In this document: piece by piece, positions 1 through 9,200 of the stretch | Layout of the letters: each line of letters starts with the position of its first letter | Position numbering within the stretch: position 1 is the first letter of the stretch | Origin: Pseudomonadales bacterium | GTDB taxonomy: Bacteria; Pseudomonadota; Gammaproteobacteria; Pseudomonadales; JAHRWD01 | DNA: 64,000 nucleotides | Direction of reading: 5' to 3' | NCBI GenBank assembly: GCA_029210125.1 | Contig: JARGPR010000003.1 | Coordinates: forward strand, 124,001 to 188,000 | The notes under the pieces: generated by a model | Seen by the model: the letters and a program-made list of their open reading frames with translations, nothing else | Database searches by the model: none | Told to the model about the DNA's origin: nothing | Program-made: the position numbers and the translations under genes

Positions 1-1
1 G

Positions 2-322
2 GTTCAACAAACCCGCAGCCTTTATAGTGCTGTGGTCACCGATGTACAGCGCATCAAAGCTCGCAACCAGGCAATCGTATCATCAGAAAGCGCGTTAAAA
101 GCCACCGAGGTCGGCTACGATGTAGGGACACGAAATATCGTTGACGTATTGCAGGCTCAGCGTACCTTGTATCGCTCAAAGCGTGACTACGCAACTGCTC
201 GTTATGACTATATTATCCACATGCTGCAACTTAAACAGGCCACCGGCCAGATCAGCCCAGAGGATATTTTCGCAATCAATGAATGGATTGATTCTTCAGC
301 CAACACTCAAGGGCGCCAATAG
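2..322 (+). CDS. tolC: TolC-family outer-membrane efflux channel, C-terminal part
   Basis: The reading frame is already open at base 2 and stops at 322, so the window holds only about the last 106 residues of a longer protein. They match the end of TolC-type channels: a helical stretch with TRSLYSAVVTDVQRIKARNQ, then the conserved segment GYDVGTRNIVDVLQAQRTLY, followed by a last long helix and a short polar tail. TolC trimers form the outer-membrane and periplasmic tunnel for type I secretion and for RND or MFS efflux. The next gene, waaA, is convergent, so tolC ends its own transcription unit near the hairpin at 343-372. A GTG at 32 is internal and is not the real start. Confidence 0.9.
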   Translation, partial: VQQTRSLYSAVVTDVQRIKARNQAIVSSESALKATEVGYDVGTRNIVDVLQAQRTLYRSKRDYATARYDYIIHMLQLKQATGQISPEDIFAINEWIDSSANTQGRQ

Positions 323-342
323 AGCATCTTAGTATTCCACCA

Positions 343-372
343 CAGCCCGAAGGTATGTATACCTTCGGGCTG
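343..372. terminator. Hairpin between convergent tolC and waaA
   Basis: A 14-bp perfect inverted repeat (arms 343-356 and 359-372, CAGCCCGAAGGTAT and its complement) lies between the stops of tolC and waaA. The U-tract is weak on both strands, so intrinsic termination is an inference from position and stem strength. Confidence 0.6.
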
Positions 373-437
373 TTAAACGATCGCCCTCACCCTGGTATAT
401 TTGATCGATTGACCGGCGGGGTTGCTGCGAGATAGCG

Positions 438-1712
438 CTAAATAAACTGAACCAGTTGCTGGTATAACCGCTCCATTGAACCACGGTTCTGCTCCACTAC
501 CTTAAGGGCCGCCTTGCCTGCTCTGTCACTCAATTCAGGGTCACTGAACAACTCGTCAACCTTGGCAGCCAACTCGTTTTCATCATCTACCTTCATCAGC
601 GCCTCGGCCGCACTCATCAATTGATCCACCTCGGAAAAATTAAACAGATGAGGTCCACTGATGATCGGCAGCCGCCAGACCGCCGGCTCAAGCAAATTGT
701 GCCCGCCGGTTTCAACCAGACTACCGCCGACGAAAGCAATATCCGCAACGCCATAAAGAGTCATCAATTCACCCATGGTATCGCCCACGACTACCTGTAT
801 TTGTGTTGTGCAGGGTTCTTGGCGGCTACGACGCAGCGTATGTAATCCCCGATCTTCACAGAGTTTTACGACTTCGTCGAACCGCTCTGGGTGCCGGGGT
901 ACAATCAACAGCAATAGTGTCGGATGATTCACCAGGATCTGTTGAAATGCCGTCACTATTATCGGCTCTTCTCCTTCATGGGTACTTGCCGCAATCAGTA
1001 CCTTTCGGCCATTTTTACCGTCGATTCCCCAGGCTCTTGCAACCCGTTCGGCCTCAGCTCTAACCTGCTCATTAAGGGATACATCAAACTTAATGTTGCC
1101 GCCCACGACCATTCGCTGCCTATCTACCCCAAGCTCCTGGAAGCGCCGGCTGTCCTGTTCGGTTTGAGCAATTACCAGGGATAACTGCTTTAACATTGGT
1201 CTTACCAGGGCATCCAGTCGACCATAACCCGCCGCTGACCTTTCGGATAAGCGGGCATTTGCGATCACTACGGGTATCGCCCTGCGCTGACATTGATCAA
1301 TAAGATTCGGCCAAAGTTCGGTTTCCATCACCAGCAATACTTTGGGTTTGATCTTATCCAGCAAACGCCGCACTGCACCGGGCAGGTCGTAGGGAATATA
1401 GAGATGGAATACGCTGTCGGAGAAATGTTTTAGAACCTGCTCAGACCCGGTTGGAGTCATCGTGGTAATCGTGATGGGTAAATCGGGGTACTCTGCCTGG
1501 ATGCGCTTTATTAAGGGCACAGCCGCAAGGGTCTCACCGACTGAAACGGCGTGAACCCACAGACCCTTAGGCTTAGGGGTATTCCTAACAAACCCCAGTC
1601 GTTCACCCCACCGCAGGCGGTATTGCGGCGCTTGCCGAGAACGCAAAAACAGCCGTACAAATATGATGGGCAGGCACAGGTAGAAAAACAACGTATAAAA
1701 ACGACGGGCCAT
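438..1712 (-). CDS. waaA: 3-deoxy-D-manno-octulosonic acid (Kdo) transferase
   Basis: WaaA (KdtA) adds Kdo residues from CMP-Kdo to lipid IVA at the cytoplasmic face of the inner membrane, the first step of LPS core assembly. The 424-residue length is normal. Residues about 5-25 form an N-terminal membrane anchor (FYTLFFYLCLPIIFVRLF). The family signature HAVSVGETLAAVPLIKRI follows near residue 55, and the C-terminal GT-B half carries VGGSLVETGGHNLLEP, the sugar-nucleotide site. The ATG at 1712 is followed directly by the hydrophobic anchor, as in homologues. Only 11 bases separate it from ubiI upstream, so it may be the last gene of the ygfB-pepP-ubiH-ubiI run. Confidence 0.95.
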   Translation of the reverse strand: MARRFYTLFFYLCLPIIFVRLFLRSRQAPQYRLRWGERLGFVRNTPKPKGLWVHAVSVGETLAAVPLIKRIQAEYPDLPITITTMTPTGSEQVLKHFSDSVFHLYIPYDLPGAVRRLLDKIKPKVLLVMETELWPNLIDQCQRRAIPVVIANARLSERSAAGYGRLDALVRPMLKQLSLVIAQTEQDSRRFQELGVDRQRMVVGGNIKFDVSLNEQVRAEAERVARAWGIDGKNGRKVLIAASTHEGEEPIIVTAFQQILVNHPTLLLLIVPRHPERFDEVVKLCEDRGLHTLRRSRQEPCTTQIQVVVGDTMGELMTLYGVADIAFVGGSLVETGGHNLLEPAVWRLPIISGPHLFNFSEVDQLMSAAEALMKVDDENELAAKVDELFSDPELSDRAGKAALKVVEQNRGSMERLYQQLVQFI

Positions 1713-1723
1713 TAATGTAAAAC

Positions 1724-2989
1724 CTAGCCTCGAGCAATTTTTGGCAAATTGCTGTTCACGCGCATCGCGTAGGATGCAATCGGGTTTTTCAGCCAGCTGG
1801 TTTTATCAAATAGATCCATCCCACGATTTCTGGCCCAGCGTACCGGTAGCGCGGGTTGTTCAAACAATTTTTTGAACCCCATCATTGAATAGATCATCAT
1901 CCGGTTATTACCACGTCGTCGACGCTGGTAGCGTTTTAGAATATCCAGATTTCCGGGGCAGACCTCTGCAGCAATGGCGCGTTGCAGCTCCTCCGCCAAT
2001 ACCGCCGCATCCAGAAACCCCAAATTCACCCCCTGCCCCGCCAATGGATGAATGGTATGGGCCGCGTCACCAATCAGCGCCAAGCCAGGCAACACATATT
2101 GCTGTGCATGACGTTGGATCAACGGGAAATGGAAACGGGGCTCTGCTTCTAATACCTCGCCGATTCGAAACTCAATAGCAGCACCCAAAGCCAGGCGGAA
2201 CTGTGCTTCATCCAACGCCATCAACTCTGCAGATTTTTCCGGGGTTACCGACCAGACAATAGAACTGTAGTGATTATCACGCTGGTTTGAACCCTCCTGC
2301 TCCTTTGAAAGTGGCAAAAAAGCCAACGGCCCGGTTTCATCAAACCGCTGCCACGCAGTCAAACCGTGTTCCTTTTCCGTTTTTACGGTCGTGACAATCG
2401 CGTTGTGATGGTAGGGTTTTTCCTTAAGCTCAATCTCTGCAAGAGTTCTAACGGTAGAGAGCGCGCCATCCGCTGCGATCACCAGGCTCGCTGATAATAA
2501 TTGGCCGCTCTCCAGCTCAAGGGTTCGGATATTGTTTTTGAAAGGTGACAACTCCGCCACGCCCGAGCCATACAAAAGCTCTATCTGCGGATGCTGCTGC
2601 GCCTGATGAGTCAGGGCACTGACAATCAGGTTGTTTTCAACGATGTGGCCCAATACAGGCTGTTGGATATCTGCCGCGCAGAAATTGACTTTACCAACCC
2701 CATCCGCATCCCAAACATGCATATTTTGATAGGGGGATATACGCGTCTGTTCAATTTCATCCCAGGCACCCAGATGGCTCAATATCTGCCGTGATGCTTC
2801 GGTCAATGCGCTAACCCGATTATCAAATTTGTCGGGCCGCCACTGGGGAGGTGTTGATTGAGATTCGATGACCGCTATTTTTAACGCCTCACTTGAACCC
2901 TCTGAAACACAAGCTAATGCACCGGTAAGGCCCACCATTCCGGCCCCCACCACAATGATGTCGTACTGGTTTTGATCAAGCTCAGTCAT
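1724..2989 (-). CDS. ubiI: FAD-dependent ubiquinone-biosynthesis hydroxylase, UbiI/VisC type
   Basis: This is a flavoprotein monooxygenase of the UbiH/COQ6 family (421 aa). Visible motifs are the N-terminal dinucleotide fold VVGAGMVG (near residue 13), the middle DG motif (VIAADGALS) and the GD motif (LIGDAAHTIHPLAGQGVN) that binds the FAD ribityl and pyrophosphate. It is the second of two paralogues after pepP, the E. coli order pepP-ubiH-ubiI, which points to UbiI, the C5-hydroxylase of the ubiquinone ring. The assignment within the family rests on synteny. The gap to ubiH is 18 bases, so the genes are probably cotranscribed. Confidence 0.85.
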   Translation of the reverse strand: MTELDQNQYDIIVVGAGMVGLTGALACVSEGSSEALKIAVIESQSTPPQWRPDKFDNRVSALTEASRQILSHLGAWDEIEQTRISPYQNMHVWDADGVGKVNFCAADIQQPVLGHIVENNLIVSALTHQAQQHPQIELLYGSGVAELSPFKNNIRTLELESGQLLSASLVIAADGALSTVRTLAEIELKEKPYHHNAIVTTVKTEKEHGLTAWQRFDETGPLAFLPLSKEQEGSNQRDNHYSSIVWSVTPEKSAELMALDEAQFRLALGAAIEFRIGEVLEAEPRFHFPLIQRHAQQYVLPGLALIGDAAHTIHPLAGQGVNLGFLDAAVLAEELQRAIAAEVCPGNLDILKRYQRRRRGNNRMMIYSMMGFKKLFEQPALPVRWARNRGMDLFDKTSWLKNPIASYAMRVNSNLPKIARG

Positions 2990-3007
2990 AGAAAAATAAC
3001 AGCCTCA

Positions 3008-4261
3008 TTAAAACTGTGATAAACGACCAGCTAAGCCACTCGCCTGTCGATTAAACCAACCTTTGACGTGAGGCAAACCCTCCATCGCAACGAGACCCAA
3101 ACCCCGCAGCGTACTGACTGCAGGGTTGGAATGGGAAAATAGCTCAACCAGTGCCTGGCTTGTCGCGATCGTTTTATCCTGATCCCAACGTTGTTGGGCG
3201 ACATAACCATTAAGCACTTCGATTGAACCAATCGACTGGCCATTCTCAACGGCATTTTTAAGTGCTTCGATCAACGCCCCGGTATCCCGCAGCGACAGGT
3301 TAAAACTCTGGCCCGCTACCGGGTGCAGCGCATGGGCAGCGTTACCCAGCAATACCAAATTAGATCTTACCTGCTCCCGTGCCTGCACCCGAATAAACGG
3401 GTAGCTGTGGCGACTACCCACCTTGATAAAATTACCTGCACGGTAGCCAAAGCTACGCTGCAGCTCAGCTAAAAATGCCTGATCATCAAGTTCTAGAATT
3501 TGTTCCGCTTGATCCTCCTCCAGCGTCCAGACCAATGCACTGCGGTTATCATCAAGCGGTAAAAGCGCCATTGGGCCACGTGCGGTGAATCGTTCGTAGG
3601 CGTTATGGCTATGTGGCAAATCACTGCTGACGTTGGCAATAATACCGATCTGGTTGTAGTCGTGACGGTCCTGTTCAATGCCCAATTGGGAAACTAAGTT
3701 TGATCGTCCACCATCTGCGACCACCACCAGTCTGGTCCGCACATCAATGTTTTGGTCCTTTTGAATACATTTGAGGGAAGCCCCGTTTTCGACCATGCCG
3801 ATGCTTTCGACCTTTGCAGGGCAACACCACTCAATCGTGGTGCAATTGCTGACCTGAGCCAACAGCGTATTACCAAGCTGGCGATTTTCCACCATATAAC
3901 CCAACGCCTCGACACCTTGATCACGGTAATTCAACCGCACGTTGCCAAAATGACCACGGTCGGAAACGTGAATATTGTGGATCGGCGTAACTCTTGATTC
4001 GAGTTCTGGCCAAATACCGATACGCTGGTAATAGTTTCGGCTACTCATCGACAACGCTGTCGAACGAGCATCATAACTGGGCTGATAATCTGAGGAGCCC
4101 GCTGGAATAGCAAACGCTTCAAGCACAATCGTACTGAGCTGCGGCAGCGCTTGCGCCAAGCCCAATGCCAAACTGGCTCCCACCAAGCCTCCACCGATAA
4201 TGGCTACATCGTATTGCTCTGTAGTATCGGTATTGTCAGTATTGGGAAGCCCAGAATCCAC
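3008..4261 (-). CDS. ubiH: 2-octaprenyl-6-methoxyphenol hydroxylase, UbiH type
   Basis: A 417-residue flavin monooxygenase related to its downstream neighbour. It shows the FAD fold IIGGGLVGASLALG after an unusually long polar N-terminus (about 18 residues), the DG motif VVADGGRSN, and LLGNAAHALHPVAGQSFN. The GN in place of GD in the last motif is also found in E. coli UbiH and supports this paralogue assignment. UbiH hydroxylates C1 of the ubiquinone ring, probably in the Ubi complex. The start lies 4 bases after the pepP stop, which fits translational coupling. Confidence 0.88.
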   Translation of the reverse strand: MDSGLPNTDNTDTTEQYDVAIIGGGLVGASLALGLAQALPQLSTIVLEAFAIPAGSSDYQPSYDARSTALSMSSRNYYQRIGIWPELESRVTPIHNIHVSDRGHFGNVRLNYRDQGVEALGYMVENRQLGNTLLAQVSNCTTIEWCCPAKVESIGMVENGASLKCIQKDQNIDVRTRLVVVADGGRSNLVSQLGIEQDRHDYNQIGIIANVSSDLPHSHNAYERFTARGPMALLPLDDNRSALVWTLEEDQAEQILELDDQAFLAELQRSFGYRAGNFIKVGSRHSYPFIRVQAREQVRSNLVLLGNAAHALHPVAGQSFNLSLRDTGALIEALKNAVENGQSIGSIEVLNGYVAQQRWDQDKTIATSQALVELFSHSNPAVSTLRGLGLVAMEGLPHVKGWFNRQASGLAGRLSQF

Positions 4262-4265
4262 TGAT

Positions 4266-5591
4266 TCAGCCCGCCATTAATTGTTCGATCTGTTCAATCG
4301 TTTTGGGTACGGCTTCAGTCATCACATCACAACCGGCCCTGGTCACAATCACATCATCCTCGATACGAATACCAATACCGCGCCATTTCTCATCCACATC
4401 GGTATTGTGGGGGCTCACATAAATTCCGGGTTCAACGGTCATCACCATGCCCGGCTCAAGCACGCGCCATTCACCGCCAATTTTATAGTCTCCGACATCA
4501 TGCACATCCATACCCAGCCAGTGTCCCGCTTTGTGCATATAGAAATCCCGATAATGCTCCTGTTCTATCAGTTGCTCCAGCTCACCCTTAAGCAACCCAA
4601 GCTCCAGTAACCCTGCGGTGATGACCCGAACCGTCGCATCGTGGGGTTGATTCCAGTGATTACCGGGGCGAATCGCGTCGAAGGCAGCCTGCTGCGCCTC
4701 GAGCACAATTCCGTACAGCGCTTTTTGCGGGCCACTGAACTGACCATTTACCGGGAACGTTCGAGTAATATCCGCCGCGTATCCATCCAGCTCACATCCA
4801 GCGTCAATCAAGACCAGGTCACCATCCTGCAGTTCGGTATTGTTTTCTATGTAATGCAAAATGCAGCCGTTTGCACCACCACCCACAATCGAGGAATAGG
4901 CCGGTGCCCGTGCGCCATTTCTTACAAATTCGTGTAGCAGTTCGGCTTCAAGTTCATACTCCATCATGCCGGGTTTACAAACCTGCATGGCTCGAACGTG
5001 GCCCTGGGCTGAGATCTGGCCAGCTTTTTTCATGATCTTCTGCTCAGGTTTGCTTTTGAGCAATCGGAGCTCATGCAATACATGATCTATCGATACAAAT
5101 TCATGGGGCGGATGAACACCGCTTCGGGCTTTGCTACGGATCTGGTTGACCCATTCCATCAGCTGGTGATCGAAGGTCTGGTTGCAGCCCATTGCGTAAT
5201 AGACCTTTTCACGACCCTCTAGCAAACCCGGCAATATCTCATCGATATCGCCAATCGGGAATGCATCATCGGCACCATATCTTTTGCATGCACCTTCCGG
5301 CCCTGCGCGATACCCCGTCCACAACTCCATACTAGGGTCACGATCCTGGCAAAACATCACCATTTCACCGTGCTCCCGGCCGGGCATCAAAACCAGAACC
5401 GAATGTGGCTCCAGGAATCCGCTTAGGTAGAGCAGGTCACTGTCCTGCCGATAGGCGTATTCGGTACCACCATTACGAATAGCGACTTCTGCCGAGGGCA
5501 GAATTGCAATGCAATTGTCGCCCATCAACTCCATCAGACGCTGGCGGCGCAGGGCAAATTCAGGGGATATTGGGGATTCTGCGGTAGCCAT
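4266..5591 (-). CDS. pepP: Xaa-Pro aminopeptidase P
   Basis: PepP removes N-terminal residues that precede proline. It is a cytoplasmic dimanganese enzyme with the pita-bread fold. At 441 aa it matches the E. coli enzyme. The metal ligands are recognisable: Asp263 in LIDAGCELDG, Asp274 in AADITRTF, the His of GHWLGMDVHD, the Glu of TVEPGIYV and the Glu of GIRIEDDV. The N-terminal creatinase-like domain covers about residues 10-175. It sits between ygfB (5-base gap) and ubiH (4-base gap) in a conserved operon, although no biochemical link to ubiquinone is known. Confidence 0.95.
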   Translation of the reverse strand: MATAESPISPEFALRRQRLMELMGDNCIAILPSAEVAIRNGGTEYAYRQDSDLLYLSGFLEPHSVLVLMPGREHGEMVMFCQDRDPSMELWTGYRAGPEGACKRYGADDAFPIGDIDEILPGLLEGREKVYYAMGCNQTFDHQLMEWVNQIRSKARSGVHPPHEFVSIDHVLHELRLLKSKPEQKIMKKAGQISAQGHVRAMQVCKPGMMEYELEAELLHEFVRNGARAPAYSSIVGGGANGCILHYIENNTELQDGDLVLIDAGCELDGYAADITRTFPVNGQFSGPQKALYGIVLEAQQAAFDAIRPGNHWNQPHDATVRVITAGLLELGLLKGELEQLIEQEHYRDFYMHKAGHWLGMDVHDVGDYKIGGEWRVLEPGMVMTVEPGIYVSPHNTDVDEKWRGIGIRIEDDVIVTRAGCDVMTEAVPKTIEQIEQLMAG

Positions 5592-5596
5592 AGCGG

Positions 5597-6139
5597 TTAT
5601 TCCGTTTCGTCTAAATAAAGGTGTATCACGGTGACCTTGAGAAATTCAACCAGTTCGAAATAGTCAGCTTCGAGCTCTTCAATATCTTCATCATCGTAGA
5701 CTGAGGAGACCTTGGTGAATTCATAAAAATTACGCAGTATTTCACCGGATTCATTGTCCAATGGGCCTTTATCCGGGTCTGTGCCTAAACCAAAACCGCT
5801 GAGGAAGCCCTGACACCAGCCTCCCAAACATTCGGTACGCCAGGATAGATCTTCATCATCACCAGGCAGCAATGGGTAAAAAATAAAGTCTGTATCGTTC
5901 AGCGCTGCACGAATATCATCGAACAATAATCGCAGAATCCCATCCACTTCGTGCAACTCTACCGGATCAAGATCAAGCTGGGTCCACAGGTCCGCAAGCA
6001 GCCGCTCAGTTTCTAGCTCGGGCCGGCAACAAAGCATACCGCTCACCAAACCATGTAACTCCGAGGGGCTCTGCAGCACCTCGGTATGCATCAGCCGATT
6101 CTGTAAATCGTCAAATTCTATTTTTTCAGAAAAATCCAT
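5597..6139 (-). CDS. ygfB: UPF0149 family protein YgfB
   Basis: A 180-residue acidic, helical protein of the YgfB/YecA (UPF0149) family. Family marks include LHGLVSGMLCC near residue 30 and a central CLGGWCQGFLSGFGLG segment. It lacks the zinc-binding C-terminal tail of the SecA-like YecA group. Its biochemical role is not settled; in Pseudomonas a YgfB protein has been reported to influence antibiotic tolerance, which is family knowledge and not visible here. It is the first gene of the minus-strand operon and is divergent from the coiled-coil gene and zapA across a 145-base gap that must contain both promoters. Confidence 0.88.
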   Translation of the reverse strand: MDFSEKIEFDDLQNRLMHTEVLQSPSELHGLVSGMLCCRPELETERLLADLWTQLDLDPVELHEVDGILRLLFDDIRAALNDTDFIFYPLLPGDDEDLSWRTECLGGWCQGFLSGFGLGTDPDKGPLDNESGEILRNFYEFTKVSSVYDDEDIEELEADYFELVEFLKVTVIHLYLDETE

Positions 6140-6284
6140 TGATGGGTCGTTCTAACCTAGTGTCCGAGCGCTGCTTATCCAATTGAGAAACAGTGCTTAT
6201 TAACGAAAAAACTGCAGTTTAACCTCATTGACCCTCAGCAACCAGAGATCTATAGTAAGTGCCCTAATTTTGGGTGGTAAGTCG

Positions 6285-6494
6285 ATGGAAAATCTTGATA
6301 TTAATATACTGACGAGCAAGGTCGATTCACTGATTAAACTCTGTGATCAGCTCGCGGCTGAGAATCAGGGGTTGAAAGATCAGCAGGAAAACTGGCCCAT
6401 TGAACGCTCGCGATTAATCGAACAAAACAATCAGGCTAAACAGAAAATCGTTCAGATCATTTCTCGATTAAAATCCCTGGAGCAAGCAGGATGA
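6285..6494 (+). CDS. Small coiled-coil protein of the TIGR02449 type upstream of zapA
   Basis: I choose the ATG at 6285 (69 aa, MENLDINILTSKVDSL) over the upstream TTG at 6228, because the extra 19 residues have no family character and small zapA-linked proteins are about this size. The whole product is one predicted coiled coil with leucine heptads (LTSKVDSLIKLCDQLAAEN). The stop overlaps the zapA start (ATGA), so the two are translationally coupled. Its place beside zapA suggests a cell-division or ZapB-like role, which is inference only. Confidence 0.75.
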   Translation: MENLDINILTSKVDSLIKLCDQLAAENQGLKDQQENWPIERSRLIEQNNQAKQKIVQIISRLKSLEQAG

Positions 6495-6784
6495 GCGAAC
6501 CAACCGTCACCCTGTCGGTCAATATCCTCGATCGTGATTACCAGGTCAGTTGCCCGGAATCGCAACAACAGTCACTCATCCAGTCAGCCCGTTATTTGGA
6601 TGGAAAAATGCGCGAAATCCGCTCCAAAGGCAGTGTTGTAGGCACCGACCGTATCGCTGTGATGGCGGCGCTAAATGTTAGCTACGAGCTGCTTGATTCA
6701 ACCAACAGGCTCAAGGGGATTGACGAGGGCGGTGAATCACTGATCAACAAAATCGATGCGGCTTTACTCAAACATAAGGGCTAA
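6491..6784 (+). CDS. zapA: Cell-division protein ZapA
   Basis: ZapA bundles FtsZ protofilaments and recruits ZapB at the Z ring. The 97-residue product has the small N-terminal globular domain (VTLSVNILDRDYQVSCPE) and the DKM-like motif (YLDGKMREIR) leading into a C-terminal helix that forms the tetramerising coiled coil. It overlaps the upstream gene by 4 bases. The 6S RNA gene and ygfA follow, as in most gammaproteobacteria. Confidence 0.93.
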   Translation: MSEPTVTLSVNILDRDYQVSCPESQQQSLIQSARYLDGKMREIRSKGSVVGTDRIAVMAALNVSYELLDSTNRLKGIDEGGESLINKIDAALLKHKG

Positions 6785-6925
6785 GCTCGTTATCCTAACC
6801 TGCGAACAAAACTATAATCAGGTGTCGACTCCTTATACCGATGCCAACTTGTTTGTACACCCATTAGAAAAAAATCGTCTGTACCTTTTAGTCAAAAGCC
6901 TTTACGTAGATCTAGATATCGATGC

Positions 6926-6931
6926 TATACT
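6926..6931 (+). promoter_or_regulatory. Probable -10 element of the 6S RNA promoter
   Basis: TATACT lies 6 bases before the inferred 6S start. The -35 region is poor (TTACGT around 6902-6907), so only the -10 is proposed. Confidence 0.4.
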
Positions 6932-6935
6932 CAAA

Positions 6936-7110
6936 TCGTCCTGGGGTGTTGGCTAGCGGTAAAGTCCTCGAGCCGATTTCAACACCTAGGAGGTCACTAG
7001 TTGCAGACAGTGTGCATACCCGTACTACGGGGAGCCTAAATCTACACAGAGACCCCCACCTTGAACCTTTGGGTTCAAGGACACTACTAGCAGCCGCGCC
7101 TTGGGATACT
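6936..7110 (+). ncRNA. ssrS: 6S RNA
   Basis: 6S RNA mimics an open promoter and sequesters the sigma-70 RNA polymerase holoenzyme in stationary phase. The gene sits in its usual place between zapA and ygfA. The two ends can pair as a long closing stem (TCCTGGGGTG near 6939 with CGCCTTGGGA near 7098-7107). The conserved 3' arm hairpin CCTTGAACC-TTT-GGGTTCAAGG is present at about 7060-7080, and GAGCCGATTT near 6970 matches the conserved 5' strand of the bubble region. Ends are estimated to within about 5 bases; the mature RNA is probably processed from a transcript that continues into ygfA. Confidence 0.88.
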
Positions 7111-7202
7111 TTACTTTTGCTTCATCTCTCCATGTTCCAGCTTTTTCTCCTTCTATTTCTTGTCGTCCCCACTGTTATTTTATTTAGGCAAGATCCGTTC
7201 GT

Positions 7203-7796
7203 TTGAATACCCAACTACGCAAAACTATTCGCCAACAACGGCGGAATATTTCCGATTCGCAGAAAGCCCTTTCGGGAAAGCAGCTTGCACAGGTCTGTAT
7301 GGACCATGAGTGGCTTGAAAAGAGCCAGCATATCGCTTGTTTTTTAGACCATGATGGAGAGATCAGCACTGGCCCGCTGATCAAAAAGCTACATGCCGCA
7401 GGCAAATCGGTATACCTTCCCGTTCTTGACCCAGATAAAACCAACGAGCTGTTATTTTTTCTTTACCAGCCTAATGATCCGTTAATACCTAATCGTTTTG
7501 GCATCCCAGAACCCGATATCACTCGACTCAAACCAATCAGTAGCGAGGACCTTGATCTCGTATTAATGCCTCTGGTTGCCTTTGACGAAAAAGGCAACCG
7601 ATTAGGAATGGGCGGCGGCTACTATGATCGAAGTTTTGCTTTTACCCTCTCTACACAGCAAACCAAACAGGATCGGAAACCCTGTTTGGCGGGAGTTGCG
7701 TATAGTTTCCAACAGGTCGATCAATTGCATTCAGAATCCTGGGATGTCCCTCTGGAAATCGTTTTCACCGAACTCGCTGTAATTAATACCCAGTGA
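7203..7796 (+). CDS. ygfA: 5-formyltetrahydrofolate cyclo-ligase
   Basis: This enzyme (MTHFS) converts 5-formyl-THF to 5,10-methenyl-THF with ATP, returning a folate storage form to one-carbon metabolism. The 197 residues include the N-terminal arginine-rich helix LRKTIRQQRRNI, and near the C-terminus the substrate and ATP motif MPLVAFDEKGNRLGMGGGYYD. The best start is the TTG at 7203; no in-frame ATG lies near it and the ribosome-binding site is weak, so translation may be low. It is immediately downstream of ssrS, the arrangement seen in E. coli, where 6S and ygfA are cotranscribed. Confidence 0.9.
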   Translation: MNTQLRKTIRQQRRNISDSQKALSGKQLAQVCMDHEWLEKSQHIACFLDHDGEISTGPLIKKLHAAGKSVYLPVLDPDKTNELLFFLYQPNDPLIPNRFGIPEPDITRLKPISSEDLDLVLMPLVAFDEKGNRLGMGGGYYDRSFAFTLSTQQTKQDRKPCLAGVAYSFQQVDQLHSESWDVPLEIVFTELAVINTQ

Positions 7797-7882
7797 ATAT
7801 CGACCGCACTACCCGAGATTCCATTTAAGCTGCCTTAATGGCAACATATTCAGCAACATCACTTCTGAGTATCGACTAAACC

Positions 7883-9190
7883 ATGAACTGGCAGAACATC
7901 ACGCAGGGCTTCAATCGCCTGCTTAGATTGAATAGCTCCGAACTCGACCAGCCAAAACGCCTATTCGTTACCATTTTGCAATCCGGATATGCGATCACCC
8001 GCGACCTGCTACACGGCCAAATTCAATTACACGCGATGAGTTTGGTATACACAACATTGTTGTCAATTGTGCCTCTGCTAGCGTTGAGTGTATCGGTATT
8101 AAAGTCCTTCGGTGTACACAATCAGCTTGAGCCGATACTCCAAAATTTCCTTGAACCCATGGGTCCCAAGGGCTTAGAACTAAGCGCGAAAATTATCAGC
8201 TTTGTAGAAAATATGAATGTAGCGGTGTTAGGAAGTGTGGGTATCGGGCTGCTTTTCTATACTGCGATATCACTGATCCAAAAGGTTGAGGACTCGTTTA
8301 ACTATATATGGTGTGTCAAACATCGTCGAACACTGGCTCAACAAGTGAGCCATTACCTTAGCGTATTGATGGTTGGCCCGGTTTTGTTAGTGAGCCTGGT
8401 GGGTGTCGTAGCCTCCACAATGAATACCAGCTGGATGAAATATCTGCTCTCCTTTGATACGTTTGGGTTTGCCGCCTGGTTCAGCACCTATATTTTACCC
8501 ACATTGATCGTAACCGCAGTGATCACCTCTGTTTATATGTTTGTTCCCAATACAAAGGTGCGACTACAAACGGCAGCAATTGGCGCTTTTTTTGCTGCCA
8601 TTTTATGGAAAACCGGCGGTTCGATATTCTCATTTTTTGTGGTCAGCTCCACCAAGTACGACGCCATCTACTCTGGCTTTGCGATCGCAATGATGCTGAT
8701 GATTTGGTTGTTTTTGAGCTGGCTGATCCTGCTGGTGGGTACTAACCTGAGTTTTTATTGGCAAAATCCGTCATCGGTGTTAAAACCCCGGAATCAGAAT
8801 GTCCCGGATGGCTTATCGAAAAGGCAGTTGGGCATGAAAATCATGGTACTAATTGGCCAGCAGTACCAACAGGGTAAGCCCGGATGTACACTGGAAATGT
8901 TAGTCGAACAGCTGGCAACCTCCGCCAGCAATTTAATTCCGTTACTTGAAATATTCGAGCAACGAGGCATGTTAATCAAGGCAAACACCGATCAGGAAAA
9001 CTACTTGCCCGCCAGGGATATTGGCGCCATTCAGTTGCAGGATATTATCGGTGCCATCGATGGTAAAATTTCTCTGAATCCAGAACAATCCAGTGTGGAC
9101 GACCTGTTTCTAAAGCTGGAACAGCAGCGCAGCCAAATTTTAGACAATCAAAGCCTGCGGGATTTTATTATCAATATAGACGCCAAATAA
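7883..9190 (+). CDS. YihY/BrkB-family inner-membrane protein
   Basis: A 435-residue protein of the YihY/UPF0761 family, once misnamed ribonuclease BN. About six hydrophobic helices occupy residues 45-300, including the family segment SLVYTTLLSIVPLLALSVS and, near the end of the membrane part, SGFAIAMMLMIWLFLSWLIL. The last 130 residues are soluble and look like a winged-helix or coiled domain (LEMLVEQLATSASNLIPLLE), typical of the longer form in Pseudomonas-like bacteria. The function is unknown, possibly transport. It is convergent with the SDR gene, with 10 bases between stops. Confidence 0.85.
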   Translation: MNWQNITQGFNRLLRLNSSELDQPKRLFVTILQSGYAITRDLLHGQIQLHAMSLVYTTLLSIVPLLALSVSVLKSFGVHNQLEPILQNFLEPMGPKGLELSAKIISFVENMNVAVLGSVGIGLLFYTAISLIQKVEDSFNYIWCVKHRRTLAQQVSHYLSVLMVGPVLLVSLVGVVASTMNTSWMKYLLSFDTFGFAAWFSTYILPTLIVTAVITSVYMFVPNTKVRLQTAAIGAFFAAILWKTGGSIFSFFVVSSTKYDAIYSGFAIAMMLMIWLFLSWLILLVGTNLSFYWQNPSSVLKPRNQNVPDGLSKRQLGMKIMVLIGQQYQQGKPGCTLEMLVEQLATSASNLIPLLEIFEQRGMLIKANTDQENYLPARDIGAIQLQDIIGAIDGKISLNPEQSSVDDLFLKLEQQRSQILDNQSLRDFIINIDAK

Positions 9191-9200
9191 ATGAAATACC